Assembly: GCA_039807445.1 (NCBI GenBank)
Contig: JBDHRG010000029.1
Coordinates: 1 to 26,834 of the forward strand
Length of the DNA stretch: 26,834 bases
DNA from: JBDHRG01 sp039807445
GTDB taxonomy: Bacteria > Pseudomonadota > Gammaproteobacteria > Competibacterales > Competibacteraceae
Reading direction: 5' to 3'
Every line of letters starts with the position of its first letter. Position 1 is the first letter of the stretch. The notes under the pieces were generated by a model. That model did not search any database. It was not told the origin of the DNA and saw nothing but the letters and a program-made list of their open reading frames with translations. The translations under genes and the position numbers were made by a program. Below are positions 1-7,459 of this stretch, in pieces.

Positions 1-16
1 AGTGAAATTTTGATTC

Positions 17-220
17 ATGCACCAACGCCATCCACAGGTGCTCGCCGTCGCCGAGCCGCTCGAGCGCTGGGAAGCCTGCTTCGTGCGCAACGCGCTGACC
101 GTGCTGCGCCATCACCATCCGACGCTGCCCCTCGACCCGGAAGCGCTGACGCGTTTCCTGTACAGGGAAAGCGGCGAGCAGCAGTTCGTGCTGGCGTGTC
201 TCGACCAGATCGGACATTGA
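17..220 (+). CDS. Small hypothetical protein, 67 aa
   Basis: I do not recognise this protein. It is a short soluble polypeptide with no signal peptide or membrane segment. It contains a run of three histidines (residues 32-34) and two cysteines (C21 and C60) in a mostly helical, Leu/Arg/Glu-rich sequence. The codons end mostly in G or C, as in neighbouring genes, which supports real coding. The ATG at 17 is the only good start, but just 16 bases precede it, so upstream regulation and operon membership cannot be judged. The stop codon lies inside the left arm of an inverted repeat that separates it from convergent grxD. It could be the last gene of an operon beginning outside the window. Function is unknown. 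Confidence 0.5.
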   Translation: MHQRHPQVLAVAEPLERWEACFVRNALTVLRHHHPTLPLDPEALTRFLYRESGEQQFVLACLDQIGH

Positions 221-299
221 TCCGCGCTGCCGGGTTCGGGCACCCGCCATGGCCGATGCCCGCTCGTCGGGCCGGGCATCGGCGTTTGCAGCGCGGATC
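219..299. terminator. Nested inverted repeats between convergent genes
   Basis: An outer perfect 12-bp inverted repeat (219-230 with 288-299) encloses an inner perfect 11-bp one (252-262 with 273-283, 10-base loop). The outer left arm includes the last two bases of the upstream gene's stop codon, and the right arm includes the first base of the grxD stop. The position, exactly between two convergent stops, suggests a bidirectional terminator. Only a short T run (GTTT) follows the inner hairpin on the plus strand, so termination is inferred from structure and place. Confidence 0.5.
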
Positions 300-640
300 T
301 ACTCGGCCGGCTGGCCCTCGTGCTTGGCGATCGCCGCCTCGACCAGCTTCTGCAGCTCGCCGCTCTGGTACAGCTCGAGCGTGATGTCGCAGCCGCCGAC
401 CAGTTCGCCGTCGATGTAGATCTGCGGGAAGGTCGGCCAGTCGGCGTAGCGCGGCAGGTTCTGGAAGATCTCCATGTCTTCGAGCACGTTGACGTAGGCG
501 AAGGGCTGGCCGGTCGCGGCCAGCGCCTGCGAGGCGCGCTGCGAAAAGCCGCACTGCGGGAACTGCGGGGTGCCCTTCATGTAGATGACGACCGCATTCG
601 ACTTCACCTGCTCGTCGATGCGCTTCAGGATTTCGTCCAT
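299..640 (-). CDS. grxD: Monothiol glutaredoxin GrxD (Grx4)
   Basis: A monothiol glutaredoxin of the Grx4/Grx5 class, which binds a glutathione-ligated [2Fe-2S] cluster and acts in iron-sulfur delivery and iron sensing with BolA-type partners. The CGFS active site is at residues 30-33, preceded by the family-typical MKGTPQFPQ. WPTFPQIYIDGELVGGCD supplies the cis-proline and glutathione-binding part. The length, 113 aa, is standard. I start at the ATG at 640. A GTG one codon upstream is possible, but the GAGG ribosome site about 10 bases from the ATG fits either. It follows the amidotransferase gene on the same strand after 52 bases and faces a convergent small gene. Iron-cluster maturation suits a window rich in Fe-S proteins (RnfABCE, Nth, SodB nearby). 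Confidence 0.95.
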   Translation of the reverse strand: MDEILKRIDEQVKSNAVVIYMKGTPQFPQCGFSQRASQALAATGQPFAYVNVLEDMEIFQNLPRYADWPTFPQIYIDGELVGGCDITLELYQSGELQKLVEAAIAKHEGQPAE

Positions 641-664
641 CACTGCTTTACCTCGGGATGATGC

Positions 665-682
665 GGCCGGGCGAGCCCGGCC
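665..682 (-). other. Perfect 8-bp hairpin between asnB-like gene and grxD
   Basis: Bases 665-672 pair with 675-682 with only two unpaired bases between, in the 52-base gap between the amidotransferase stop and grxD. No T run follows on the minus strand, so it is more likely an RNA-stabilising or weak termination hairpin than a strong intrinsic terminator. Confidence 0.45.
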
Positions 683-692
683 TCTTGGAAAC

Positions 693-2486
693 TCAGGCGC
701 GGTTCTTCACCGCGTCGACATTGAGCTGCAGCCACAGTTCCAGCAGCGCGCAGTGCCACAGTTTGCTGCCTTGCAGGCGCGTCATCCAGCCCTCGGGCTC
801 GGCCAGCAGCCGCTCGACGTAGGCGCGGTCGAACAGCCCGCGGCTGCGCGCGGCGCGCGAGCCGAGCACCTCGCGCATGAAGCCCAGGAATTCGCCGCGC
901 ACGTACTTCAGCGCCGGCACCGGGAAGTAACCCTTGGGCCGGTCGATCACGCCGTCGGGGATGCGCCCGCGTGCGATGCGCTTGAGGATGCCCTTGCCGC
1001 CTTCGGCCAGCTTCAGCCGCGGCGGCACCTGCATCGCCAGCTCGACCAGTTCGTGATCGAGGAAGGGCACGCGCGCCTCCAGCCCCCAGGCCATGGTCAT
1101 GTTGTCGACGCGCTTGATCGGGTCGTCGACGATCAGCGTGGTGACATCCATGCGCAGCACGCGGTCGAGGTATTCGTCGGCGTCGGGCTCGGCCAGCAGG
1201 CGGCGGACGGTCTCGCCGGTGTGGTCGACGCCGCGGTATGCGGGTGTAACCGCCTGCAGGAACTCCTCGTGGTCGCGGTCGAAGTAGCGGCTGGCGAAGC
1301 GCGCCAGCGGCGCCTCGTCTTCGGCAGCGTGCATCTGCGGGTACCAGAAGTAGCCGGCGAACACCTCGTCGGCGCCCTGCCCGCTCTGCACCACCTTGAC
1401 GTGCCTGGACACTTGCTCGGACAGCAGGAAGAACGCGACCGCATCCTGCCCGACCATCGGCTCGGCCATGCAGCCGACCGCCTCGGGCAGACGCTCGAGC
1501 ACCTGTCCGTTCGGGATCAGGAACTTGTGGTGATCGGTGGCATAGCGCGCGACCACCTGGTCGGAGAACTCGAACTCCGAACCGCGCTCCTCGGGCTGGT
1601 CTTCGAAGCCGACAGAGAAGGTCAGCACGTGCTCCTTGCCGGCTTCGGCGAGCAGCGCCACCAACAGCGACGAGTCGAGTCCGCCCGACAGCAGCACGCC
1701 GACCGGCACGTCGGCGACCTCCATCCGCCGGCGCACCGCCGTCACCAGCGCCTGGTGCACCGCTTCGGTCCATTCGCCGTCCGAGCGCGGCTCGGCCGGG
1801 CGCACCGCGCGCAAGTGCCAGTACTGACGCACGCGCTCGCCGCCGCGGGCGTCGATCGTCAGCGTGGTCGCCGGCGCGAGCTTGCGGATGCCCTTCAGGA
1901 TGGTGCGCGGCGCCGGAATCACCGCGTGCAGCGTCAGCTGATGGTGTAGCCCGATCGGGTCGATCGAGGTGTCGACGTCGGGCGCCTCGAGCAGCGCCTG
2001 CGAATTCGAGGCGAAGCGGAACGCAGCGCCGCTGCGGCTCCAGTACAGCGGCTTGATGCCGAGGCGGTCGCGCGCCAGGAACAGCACCTGCTTGCCCGCA
2101 TCCCACAGCGCGAAGGCGAACATGCCGAGCAGGTGGCTGACGCAGTCTTCGCCCCACTCGGCGTAGGCTTTCAGGATGGTTTCGGTATCGCCATCGGAGA
2201 CGAAGCGGTGCCCCTTCGCGATCAGCTCAGCGCGCAGCTCGCGGTAGTTGTAGATCGCGCCGTTGAACACCAGCACGTTACCGGTATCACGATCGACCAT
2301 CGGCTGGTTCGAGCGCTCCGACAGGTCGATCACCGACAGCCGCCGGTGGCCGAGCGCGAGCGCCCCGGCCAGGTGCCGACCCTCGCTGTCGGGGCCGCGC
2401 CGCACCAGGCGCTGCAACATCCGCTCGAGCAGCGCCGGCTCGGGCCGGCTGCCGTCGAAGCGCAATTCACCGCAGATTCCGCACAT
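693..2486 (-). CDS. Class II glutamine amidotransferase, asparagine-synthetase-like (N-acetylglutaminylglutamine amidotransferase type)
   Basis: An AsnB-fold enzyme that takes ammonia from glutamine and amidates an adenylylated carboxylate. The N-terminal nucleophile is Cys2 (MCGICG). The glutaminase domain spans about 1-210, with GHRRLSVIDLS and FNGAIYNYRELR. The ATP-pyrophosphatase loop SGGLDSS is at 267-273, and SGQGADEVFAGY and the RVDNMTMAWGLEARVPFLDHE segment follow. At 597 aa, and with the segment LTLHAVIPAPRTILKGIRKL, it resembles from memory the amidotransferase (AsnO type) that forms the terminal amide of the osmolyte N-acetylglutaminylglutamine amide rather than biosynthetic AsnB. 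In known clusters it lies beside an acetyltransferase/ligase and an M42 peptidase. Neither is within this window, so the assignment to that pathway is inference and plain asparagine synthetase remains possible. A GGGAAG ribosome site precedes the ATG. It is divergent from sodB. Confidence 0.8.
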   Translation of the reverse strand: MCGICGELRFDGSRPEPALLERMLQRLVRRGPDSEGRHLAGALALGHRRLSVIDLSERSNQPMVDRDTGNVLVFNGAIYNYRELRAELIAKGHRFVSDGDTETILKAYAEWGEDCVSHLLGMFAFALWDAGKQVLFLARDRLGIKPLYWSRSGAAFRFASNSQALLEAPDVDTSIDPIGLHHQLTLHAVIPAPRTILKGIRKLAPATTLTIDARGGERVRQYWHLRAVRPAEPRSDGEWTEAVHQALVTAVRRRMEVADVPVGVLLSGGLDSSLLVALLAEAGKEHVLTFSVGFEDQPEERGSEFEFSDQVVARYATDHHKFLIPNGQVLERLPEAVGCMAEPMVGQDAVAFFLLSEQVSRHVKVVQSGQGADEVFAGYFWYPQMHAAEDEAPLARFASRYFDRDHEEFLQAVTPAYRGVDHTGETVRRLLAEPDADEYLDRVLRMDVTTLIVDDPIKRVDNMTMAWGLEARVPFLDHELVELAMQVPPRLKLAEGGKGILKRIARGRIPDGVIDRPKGYFPVPALKYVRGEFLGFMREVLGSRAARSRGLFDRAYVERLLAEPEGWMTRLQGSKLWHCALLELWLQLNVDAVKNRA

Positions 2487-2546
2487 GCCGCTTCCCGCCG
2501 ATCATCTGGCACCGCACCAGGCGGTGTCGTTGCATTGTCACACCCC

Positions 2547-2573
2547 CGGGCATAGACTTGCCCGAGCTTTTTT
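2547..2573 (+). terminator. Intrinsic-terminator-like hairpin upstream of sodB (overlaps a possible -10)
   Basis: A 6-bp stem CGGGCA/TGCCCG (2547-2552 with 2559-2564, loop TAGACT) is followed after AGC by six T residues (2568-2573): the form of an intrinsic terminator reading toward sodB. The loop TAGACT (2553-2558) also lies 17 bases downstream of TTGCAT (2530-2535), so the same bases could be a -35/-10 promoter for sodB. Both readings cannot be the main function at once. No plus-strand gene lies upstream to terminate. Confidence 0.4.
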
Positions 2574-2663
2574 CTAGGGTATTGCCCGCGCCTTCCGGGG
2601 GCAACACCGCGCCAGTTGCGGCGCCCGCCGCCGCACCAGCCATAGCAACAAGGAGAAACCGCG

Positions 2664-3245
2664 ATGGTCCACGAGCTGCCTGCCCTGCCGTACGAGAAGA
2701 ATGCGCTGGAACCGCACATCTCGGCCGAGACGATCGAGTACCACTACGGCAAGCACCACCAGACCTACGTCACCAACCTGAACAACCTGATCAAGGGTAC
2801 CGAGTTCGAGAACCTGTCGCTCGAAGACATCGTGCTCAAGTCCTCGGGAGGGCTGTTCAACAACGCCGCGCAGGTCTGGAATCACACCTTTTACTGGAAC
2901 TGCCTGAAGCCCAACGGCGGCGGCCAGCCCTCGGGCGCGCTGCTCGACGCGATCGTCAAGAAGTTCGGCTCGTTCGACGCGTTCAAGGAAGAGTTCACCA
3001 AGTGCGCCGTCGGCACCTTCGGCTCGGGCTGGGGCTGGCTGGTCAGGAACCCCGACAGCTCGGTCGAACTGATGAGCACTTCGAACGCCGGTACCCCGAT
3101 GACCTCGGGCAAGACCGCGCTGCTGACCTGCGACGTCTGGGAGCATGCCTACTACATCGACTACCGCAACGCCCGCCCGAAGTACGTCGAGGCGTTCTGG
3201 AACCTGGTCAACTGGGACTTCGTCGCGGCACAGTACGCCGCCTGA
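2664..3245 (+). CDS. sodB: Iron superoxide dismutase SodB
   Basis: Converts superoxide to oxygen and hydrogen peroxide in the cytoplasm. All four metal ligands are present: H27, H74 (in AQVWNHTFYW), D157 and H161 (in DVWEHAYYIDY). The glutamine of the AAQVWNH segment (Q70) and the overall sequence are those of the iron-type rather than the manganese-type enzyme. The length, 193 aa, matches E. coli SodB exactly in ligand spacing. The ATG at 2664 has a strong AAGGAG site six bases or so upstream (around 2650-2655). The long leader holds a terminator-like hairpin. The gene is followed by its own hairpin terminator and is probably transcribed alone. Its proximity to grxD is a common gammaproteobacterial arrangement. 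Confidence 0.97.
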   Translation: MVHELPALPYEKNALEPHISAETIEYHYGKHHQTYVTNLNNLIKGTEFENLSLEDIVLKSSGGLFNNAAQVWNHTFYWNCLKPNGGGQPSGALLDAIVKKFGSFDAFKEEFTKCAVGTFGSGWGWLVRNPDSSVELMSTSNAGTPMTSGKTALLTCDVWEHAYYIDYRNARPKYVEAFWNLVNWDFVAAQYAA

Positions 3246-3268
3246 TCCAGGCGCAGCGTAGCAACACC

Positions 3269-3288
3269 ACGGGCCCTCCGGGGCCCGT
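3269..3288 (+). terminator. Hairpin downstream of sodB
   Basis: A perfect 8-bp GC-rich stem (3269-3276 with 3281-3288) closed by a TCCG tetraloop begins 24 bases after the sodB stop and is followed by TCTCGTC. The T run is weak, but the position and stability fit the sodB transcription terminator. Confidence 0.6.
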
Positions 3289-3365
3289 TCTCGTCAGCGC
3301 CATCGCCCGCGGCAGCGGCTTGCGCGGTTCCGGGCGAGCCGGTAGGCTCTTGGCTTTTCCCCCTG

Positions 3366-3397
3366 ACGGCAGCCTTCCGGGCTGCCGTTCTGGTTTT
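3366..3397 (+). terminator. Intrinsic terminator immediately before the argD-like stub; possible attenuator
   Basis: A 9-bp stem ACGGCAGCC/GGCTGCCGT (3366-3374 with 3380-3388, loop TTCCG) is followed by TCTGGTTTT. Its T-rich tail ends only about ten bases before the GAGGAG ribosome site (3407-3412) of the argD-like start. A terminator so close to a ribosome site either ends read-through from sodB or attenuates transcription into argF. The sequence alone does not decide between these. Confidence 0.55.
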
Positions 3398-3420
3398 GTG
3401 GCCGACGAGGAGCGTCACCG

Positions 3421-3579
3421 ATGTCCGAGCCCGCGATGCCCACCTGTGCCCGCCTGCCGGTCGCCTTCGCGCGCGGCGAAGGCGTCTGGCTGATGGACAC
3501 CGGAAGGCCGGCGAACGCGTCGCCCGCGTCGCTGCCGCGGTCGAGACCTTCCTGCCGGAACCGGCCACGGCGGAGCTGA
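3421..3579 (+). pseudogene. argD: 5' remnant of acetylornithine aminotransferase argD (52 codons)
   Basis: The first 27 residues, including ARLPVAFARGEGVWLMDT, read like the N-terminus of acetylornithine/succinylornithine aminotransferase (argD), whose family start has the pattern tYaRlPvafvrGeGvwlyD. A good GAGGAG ribosome site lies at 3407-3412. After residue 27 the similarity stops. Shifting the frame by one base there would continue E-G-R-R, as in whole ArgD, before the sequence becomes unrelated. The frame closes at 3579, 63 bases before argF. Full-length ArgD is about 390-400 aa, so roughly 1.1 kb of gene is missing: an internal deletion joined this stub to the argF leader. A short functional leader peptide is a less likely alternative. 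No other argD is in the window. Bases 3580-3642 hold no gene, only the argF ribosome site. Confidence 0.6.
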
Positions 3580-3642
3580 AGGCCGCACGGCCCGGGTCGA
3601 GCCACGGTCCGGACCGGGCGCGGGAGGAGACCCCAAGCAATC

Positions 3643-4560
<918 letters not shown>

Positions 4561-4576
4561 GCGACGGCATCGAAGA

Positions 4577-4610
4577 CCCGCGTAAGCGATGGCCGGACGC
4601 GGGCCTTTTT
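4577..4610 (+). terminator. Rho-independent terminator after argF
   Basis: A 7-bp stem CCCGCGT/ACGCGGG (4577-4583 with 4597-4603) is followed by CC and five T residues, beginning 16 bases after the argF stop. It separates argF from the RNF operon. Confidence 0.8.
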
Positions 4611-4702
4611 GCTACCTTGGCCGCGGCTGCGCGGAACCCGGCTGGAGCCGGTTCCCGGTTTCGTCACGAGGCCGTTCCGGGCTCCGCCCGGGGGACGGGT
4701 GC

Positions 4703-5284
4703 ATGAAAGAGTATGTCCTGATCCTGATCAGCACGGTCCTGGTCAACAACTTCGTGCTGGTGAAGTTCCTCGGCCTGTGCCCGTTCATGGGCGTGTCGAA
4801 GAAGGTCGAGACCTCGATCGGCATGGGTCTGGCGACCGCCTTCGTGCTGACGCTGTCGTCGGTCAGCACCTACCTGGTGCACCGCTATCTGCTCGAGCCG
4901 CTCGGACTCGCCTATCTGGACACGATCGCCTTCATCCTGGTGATCGCGGTGGTGGTGCAGTTCACCGAGATGGTGGTGCACAAGACCAGCCCGCTGCTGT
5001 ACCAGGTGCTCGGCATCTATCTGCCGCTGATCACGGTCAACTGCGCGGTGCTCGGCGTCGCGCTGCTGAACCTCCAGCAGCACACCACGCTGGTGCACTC
5101 GGCGCTGTACGGCTTCGGCGCCGCGCTCGGCTTTTCGCTGGTGCTGGTGTTGTTCGCCGCGCTGCGCGAGCGCATCGCGGCGGCCGACGTGCCGACGCAC
5201 TTCCGCGGAGCCGCGATCGCGCTGATCACCGCCGGACTGATGTCGTTGGCCTTCATGGGCTTCTCCGGCCTGGTGCGGGACTGA
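4703..5284 (+). CDS. rnfA: RNF complex membrane subunit RnfA
   Basis: An integral membrane subunit of the RNF (Rsx) ferredoxin:NAD+ oxidoreductase, which couples electron transfer to ion movement across the inner membrane. In enterics the same complex keeps SoxR reduced. About six transmembrane helices are visible. The two conserved half-membrane cysteines, C26 (GLCPFMG) and C114 (NCAVLG), pair with the equivalent cysteines of RnfE to hold the intramembrane [2Fe-2S] cluster. The length of 193 aa is that of the family and fixes the start at 4703. The frame is open further upstream (to 4589), but that part runs into the argF terminator. A GGGGGACGGG stretch serves as ribosome site. It is the first gene of rnfABCDGE, with one base to rnfB. 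Confidence 0.97.
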   Translation: MKEYVLILISTVLVNNFVLVKFLGLCPFMGVSKKVETSIGMGLATAFVLTLSSVSTYLVHRYLLEPLGLAYLDTIAFILVIAVVVQFTEMVVHKTSPLLYQVLGIYLPLITVNCAVLGVALLNLQQHTTLVHSALYGFGAALGFSLVLVLFAALRERIAAADVPTHFRGAAIALITAGLMSLAFMGFSGLVRD

Positions 5285-5285
5285 G

Positions 5286-5840
5286 ATGCTGATCGCGCTG
5301 CTCGCCTTCGCCGGGCTCGCGCTCGCTTTCGGCCTGCTGCTCGGCTTCGCCGCGGTCAAGTTCCGCGTCGTGGGCGACCCGCTCGCCGACAGGATCGACG
5401 CCGTGCTGCCGCAGACGCAGTGTGGCCAGTGCGGCTTTCCCGGCTGCCGACCCTATGCCGAAGCCATCGCCAGGCGTGAAGCCGACATCAACCAGTGCCC
5501 GCCCGGCGGCCAGGCCGGCGTCGACGCGCTGGCCGAGCTGCTCGGCGTCGAATCCAAGCCGCTCAGCGCCGAGCACGGCGTCGAGAAGCCGAAGATGCGG
5601 GCGGTGATCGACGAAACCACCTGCATCGGTTGCACGCTGTGCATCCAGGCCTGCCCGGTCGACGCGATCCTCGGCGCCGCCAGACACATGCACACGGTGA
5701 TCGCCGCCGAGTGCACCGGCTGCGAGCTGTGCCTCGCGCCCTGCCCGGTCGACTGCATCGCGATGGTCGAGATCGCGCCGACGGCGTCGACCTGGAAGTG
5801 GCCCGCGCCGCGCGACCCGTCCGCGGCCGACGCGGCCTGA
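5286..5840 (+). CDS. rnfB: RNF complex iron-sulfur subunit RnfB
   Basis: An electron-entry subunit with an N-terminal membrane helix (residues about 2-22). A [4Fe-4S] module with CX2CX4CX16C spacing (C46, C49, C54, C71) follows, then two ferredoxin-type clusters, C113/C116/C119/C123 and C143/C146/C149/C153. All twelve cluster cysteines are intact. At 184 aa it is the short proteobacterial form. The start lies one base after the rnfA stop, so the two are translationally coupled. It probably receives electrons from ferredoxin on the cytoplasmic face and passes them into the RnfA/E cluster. Confidence 0.97.
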   Translation: MLIALLAFAGLALAFGLLLGFAAVKFRVVGDPLADRIDAVLPQTQCGQCGFPGCRPYAEAIARREADINQCPPGGQAGVDALAELLGVESKPLSAEHGVEKPKMRAVIDETTCIGCTLCIQACPVDAILGAARHMHTVIAAECTGCELCLAPCPVDCIAMVEIAPTASTWKWPAPRDPSAADAA

Positions 5841-5856
5841 GCCGGAACGCCGGGCG

Positions 5857-7458
5857 ATGCCGCTGCTGAACACGCTGGCGCGCCTGTGGCGCTTCAACGG
5901 CGGGCTGCATCTGCCCGGGCACAAGCACGAATCCACCGCCCGCCCGATCGAGCTCGCGCGCTGGCCGCACGAGCTGGTGCTGCCGCTGGCACAGCACCTC
6001 GGCGCTGCCGCCAAGCCTGTGGTCGCGATCGGCCAGCGCGTCAACAAGGGCGAGCTGCTGGCGCAGCCGGAGGGTCATGTCAGCGCCGCGCTGCACGCGC
6101 CGACCTCGGGCAGCGTCGCTGCGATCGAGCCGCGCCCGAGCGCGCACCCCTCGGGCATCCCGACCCCGGCCATCGTACTCGAAGCCGACGGCCGCGACGC
6201 CTGGACCGAGCGGCTGCCGGCGCCGATCGAAGACAGCCTGAAGCTCGATCCCGCCTACCTGCGCCAACGCGTACGCGAAGCCGGCATCGTCGGCCTCGGC
6301 GGTGCGGCTTTCCCGAGCGCGGTCAAGCTCGATCCGCGCGGCGCGATCCGCCTGCTGGTACTGAACGCCGCCGAGTGCGAGCCCTACATCAGCTGCGACG
6401 AGATGCTGATGCGCGAACGCGCGCGCGCGGTGGTCGGAGGCCTCTTGATCATGCGCCGCGCGCTCGGCGCCAACGACTGCATCATCGGCATCGAAGACAG
6501 CAAACCCGAAGCCTTCGCGGCGCTGAGCGAAGCGCTGGCGCAGTTCGGCGACGACGCCGAAGACGTGCTGCTGCAGCAGGTGCCGGCGCTGTATCCGAGC
6601 GGCGGCTCGAAGCAGCTGATCCGCCTGCTGACCGGTATCGAGATCCCGCGCTCGGGACACGCGACCGACGCCGGCATCCTCTGCCACAACGTCGGCACCG
6701 CCGCCGCGGTGCACGATGCGATCGTCGAGGGCCGGCCGCTGATCTCGCGCATCGTCACCGTCACCGGCGCAGGCGTCGCCGCGCCGCGCAACTTCGAGGC
6801 GCTGATCGGCACCCCGGTCGACGCGCTGGTCGAGCAGGCCGGCGGCTACACCGACCGGGCCGAGCGGCTGATCATCGGCGGACCGATGATGGGGCTGGCG
6901 ATTCCGCACGGCGGCGTACCGGTGACCAAGGGCATGCAGTGCGTGCTGGTCGCCTCGCGCGCCGAGCTCGCGCCGCCCGAGCCGGCGATGCCGTGCATCC
7001 GCTGTGGCGAATGCGTCAGTGTCTGTCCGGTCGATCTGCTGCCGCAGCAGCTGTACTGGCACGCGCGCGCCCGGGAATTCGACCGGGCGCAGGCGCTGCA
7101 CCTGTTCGACTGCATCGAGTGCGGCTGCTGCGCGGCGGTGTGCCCGAGCCACCTGCCGCTGGTGCAGTACTACCGCTACGCCAAGACCGAGGTCCGGGCC
7201 ACCGAGCGCAGTCAGCAGGCCGCCGAGCAGGCGCGAAGCCGCCATCAGTTCCGTCTGATGCGTCTCGAGCGCGACAAGGAAGCGCGCGCCGCGAAGCTGA
7301 GGCAGAGGAAGGAGACGCTCGCCGCCGAAGCCGCCGCAAGCGGTGCGCCGGAAGACCCGAAGAAAGCCGCGATCGCCGCCGCGCTGGCGCGCGTGCAGGC
7401 GAAGAAGGCGGCGCAGCAGGCCGCCGCTGCCGGCAAGGCCGACGAGCCGGCGGACTGA
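5857..7458 (+). CDS. rnfC: RNF complex NADH-binding subunit RnfC
   Basis: A peripheral subunit that binds NAD(H) and FMN. The glycine-rich loop GLGGAAFP is at 146-153, the NAAECEPYISCDE segment follows, and two [4Fe-4S] motifs lie at C380/C383/C386/C390 and C419/C422/C425/C429. The last ~90 residues form a charged Ala/Lys/Arg/Glu-rich, probably coiled-coil tail, as in other proteobacterial RnfC proteins, though shorter than the long repeat tail of E. coli RsxC. The length is 533 aa. It starts 16 bases after rnfB, and its stop is one base from rnfD, consistent with one operon. Confidence 0.97.
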   Translation: MPLLNTLARLWRFNGGLHLPGHKHESTARPIELARWPHELVLPLAQHLGAAAKPVVAIGQRVNKGELLAQPEGHVSAALHAPTSGSVAAIEPRPSAHPSGIPTPAIVLEADGRDAWTERLPAPIEDSLKLDPAYLRQRVREAGIVGLGGAAFPSAVKLDPRGAIRLLVLNAAECEPYISCDEMLMRERARAVVGGLLIMRRALGANDCIIGIEDSKPEAFAALSEALAQFGDDAEDVLLQQVPALYPSGGSKQLIRLLTGIEIPRSGHATDAGILCHNVGTAAAVHDAIVEGRPLISRIVTVTGAGVAAPRNFEALIGTPVDALVEQAGGYTDRAERLIIGGPMMGLAIPHGGVPVTKGMQCVLVASRAELAPPEPAMPCIRCGECVSVCPVDLLPQQLYWHARAREFDRAQALHLFDCIECGCCAAVCPSHLPLVQYYRYAKTEVRATERSQQAAEQARSRHQFRLMRLERDKEARAAKLRQRKETLAAEAAASGAPEDPKKAAIAAALARVQAKKAAQQAAAAGKADEPAD

Positions 7459-7459
7459 C

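Noticed and set aside
585..1949. A plus-strand open frame of about 454 codons
   Set aside because: Antisense to the amidotransferase gene, whose catalytic motifs are complete on the other strand.
3580..3642. Further argD coding sequence between the stub and argF
   Set aside because: None of the three plus frames here resembles the ArgD C-terminus; only the argF ribosome site is supported.
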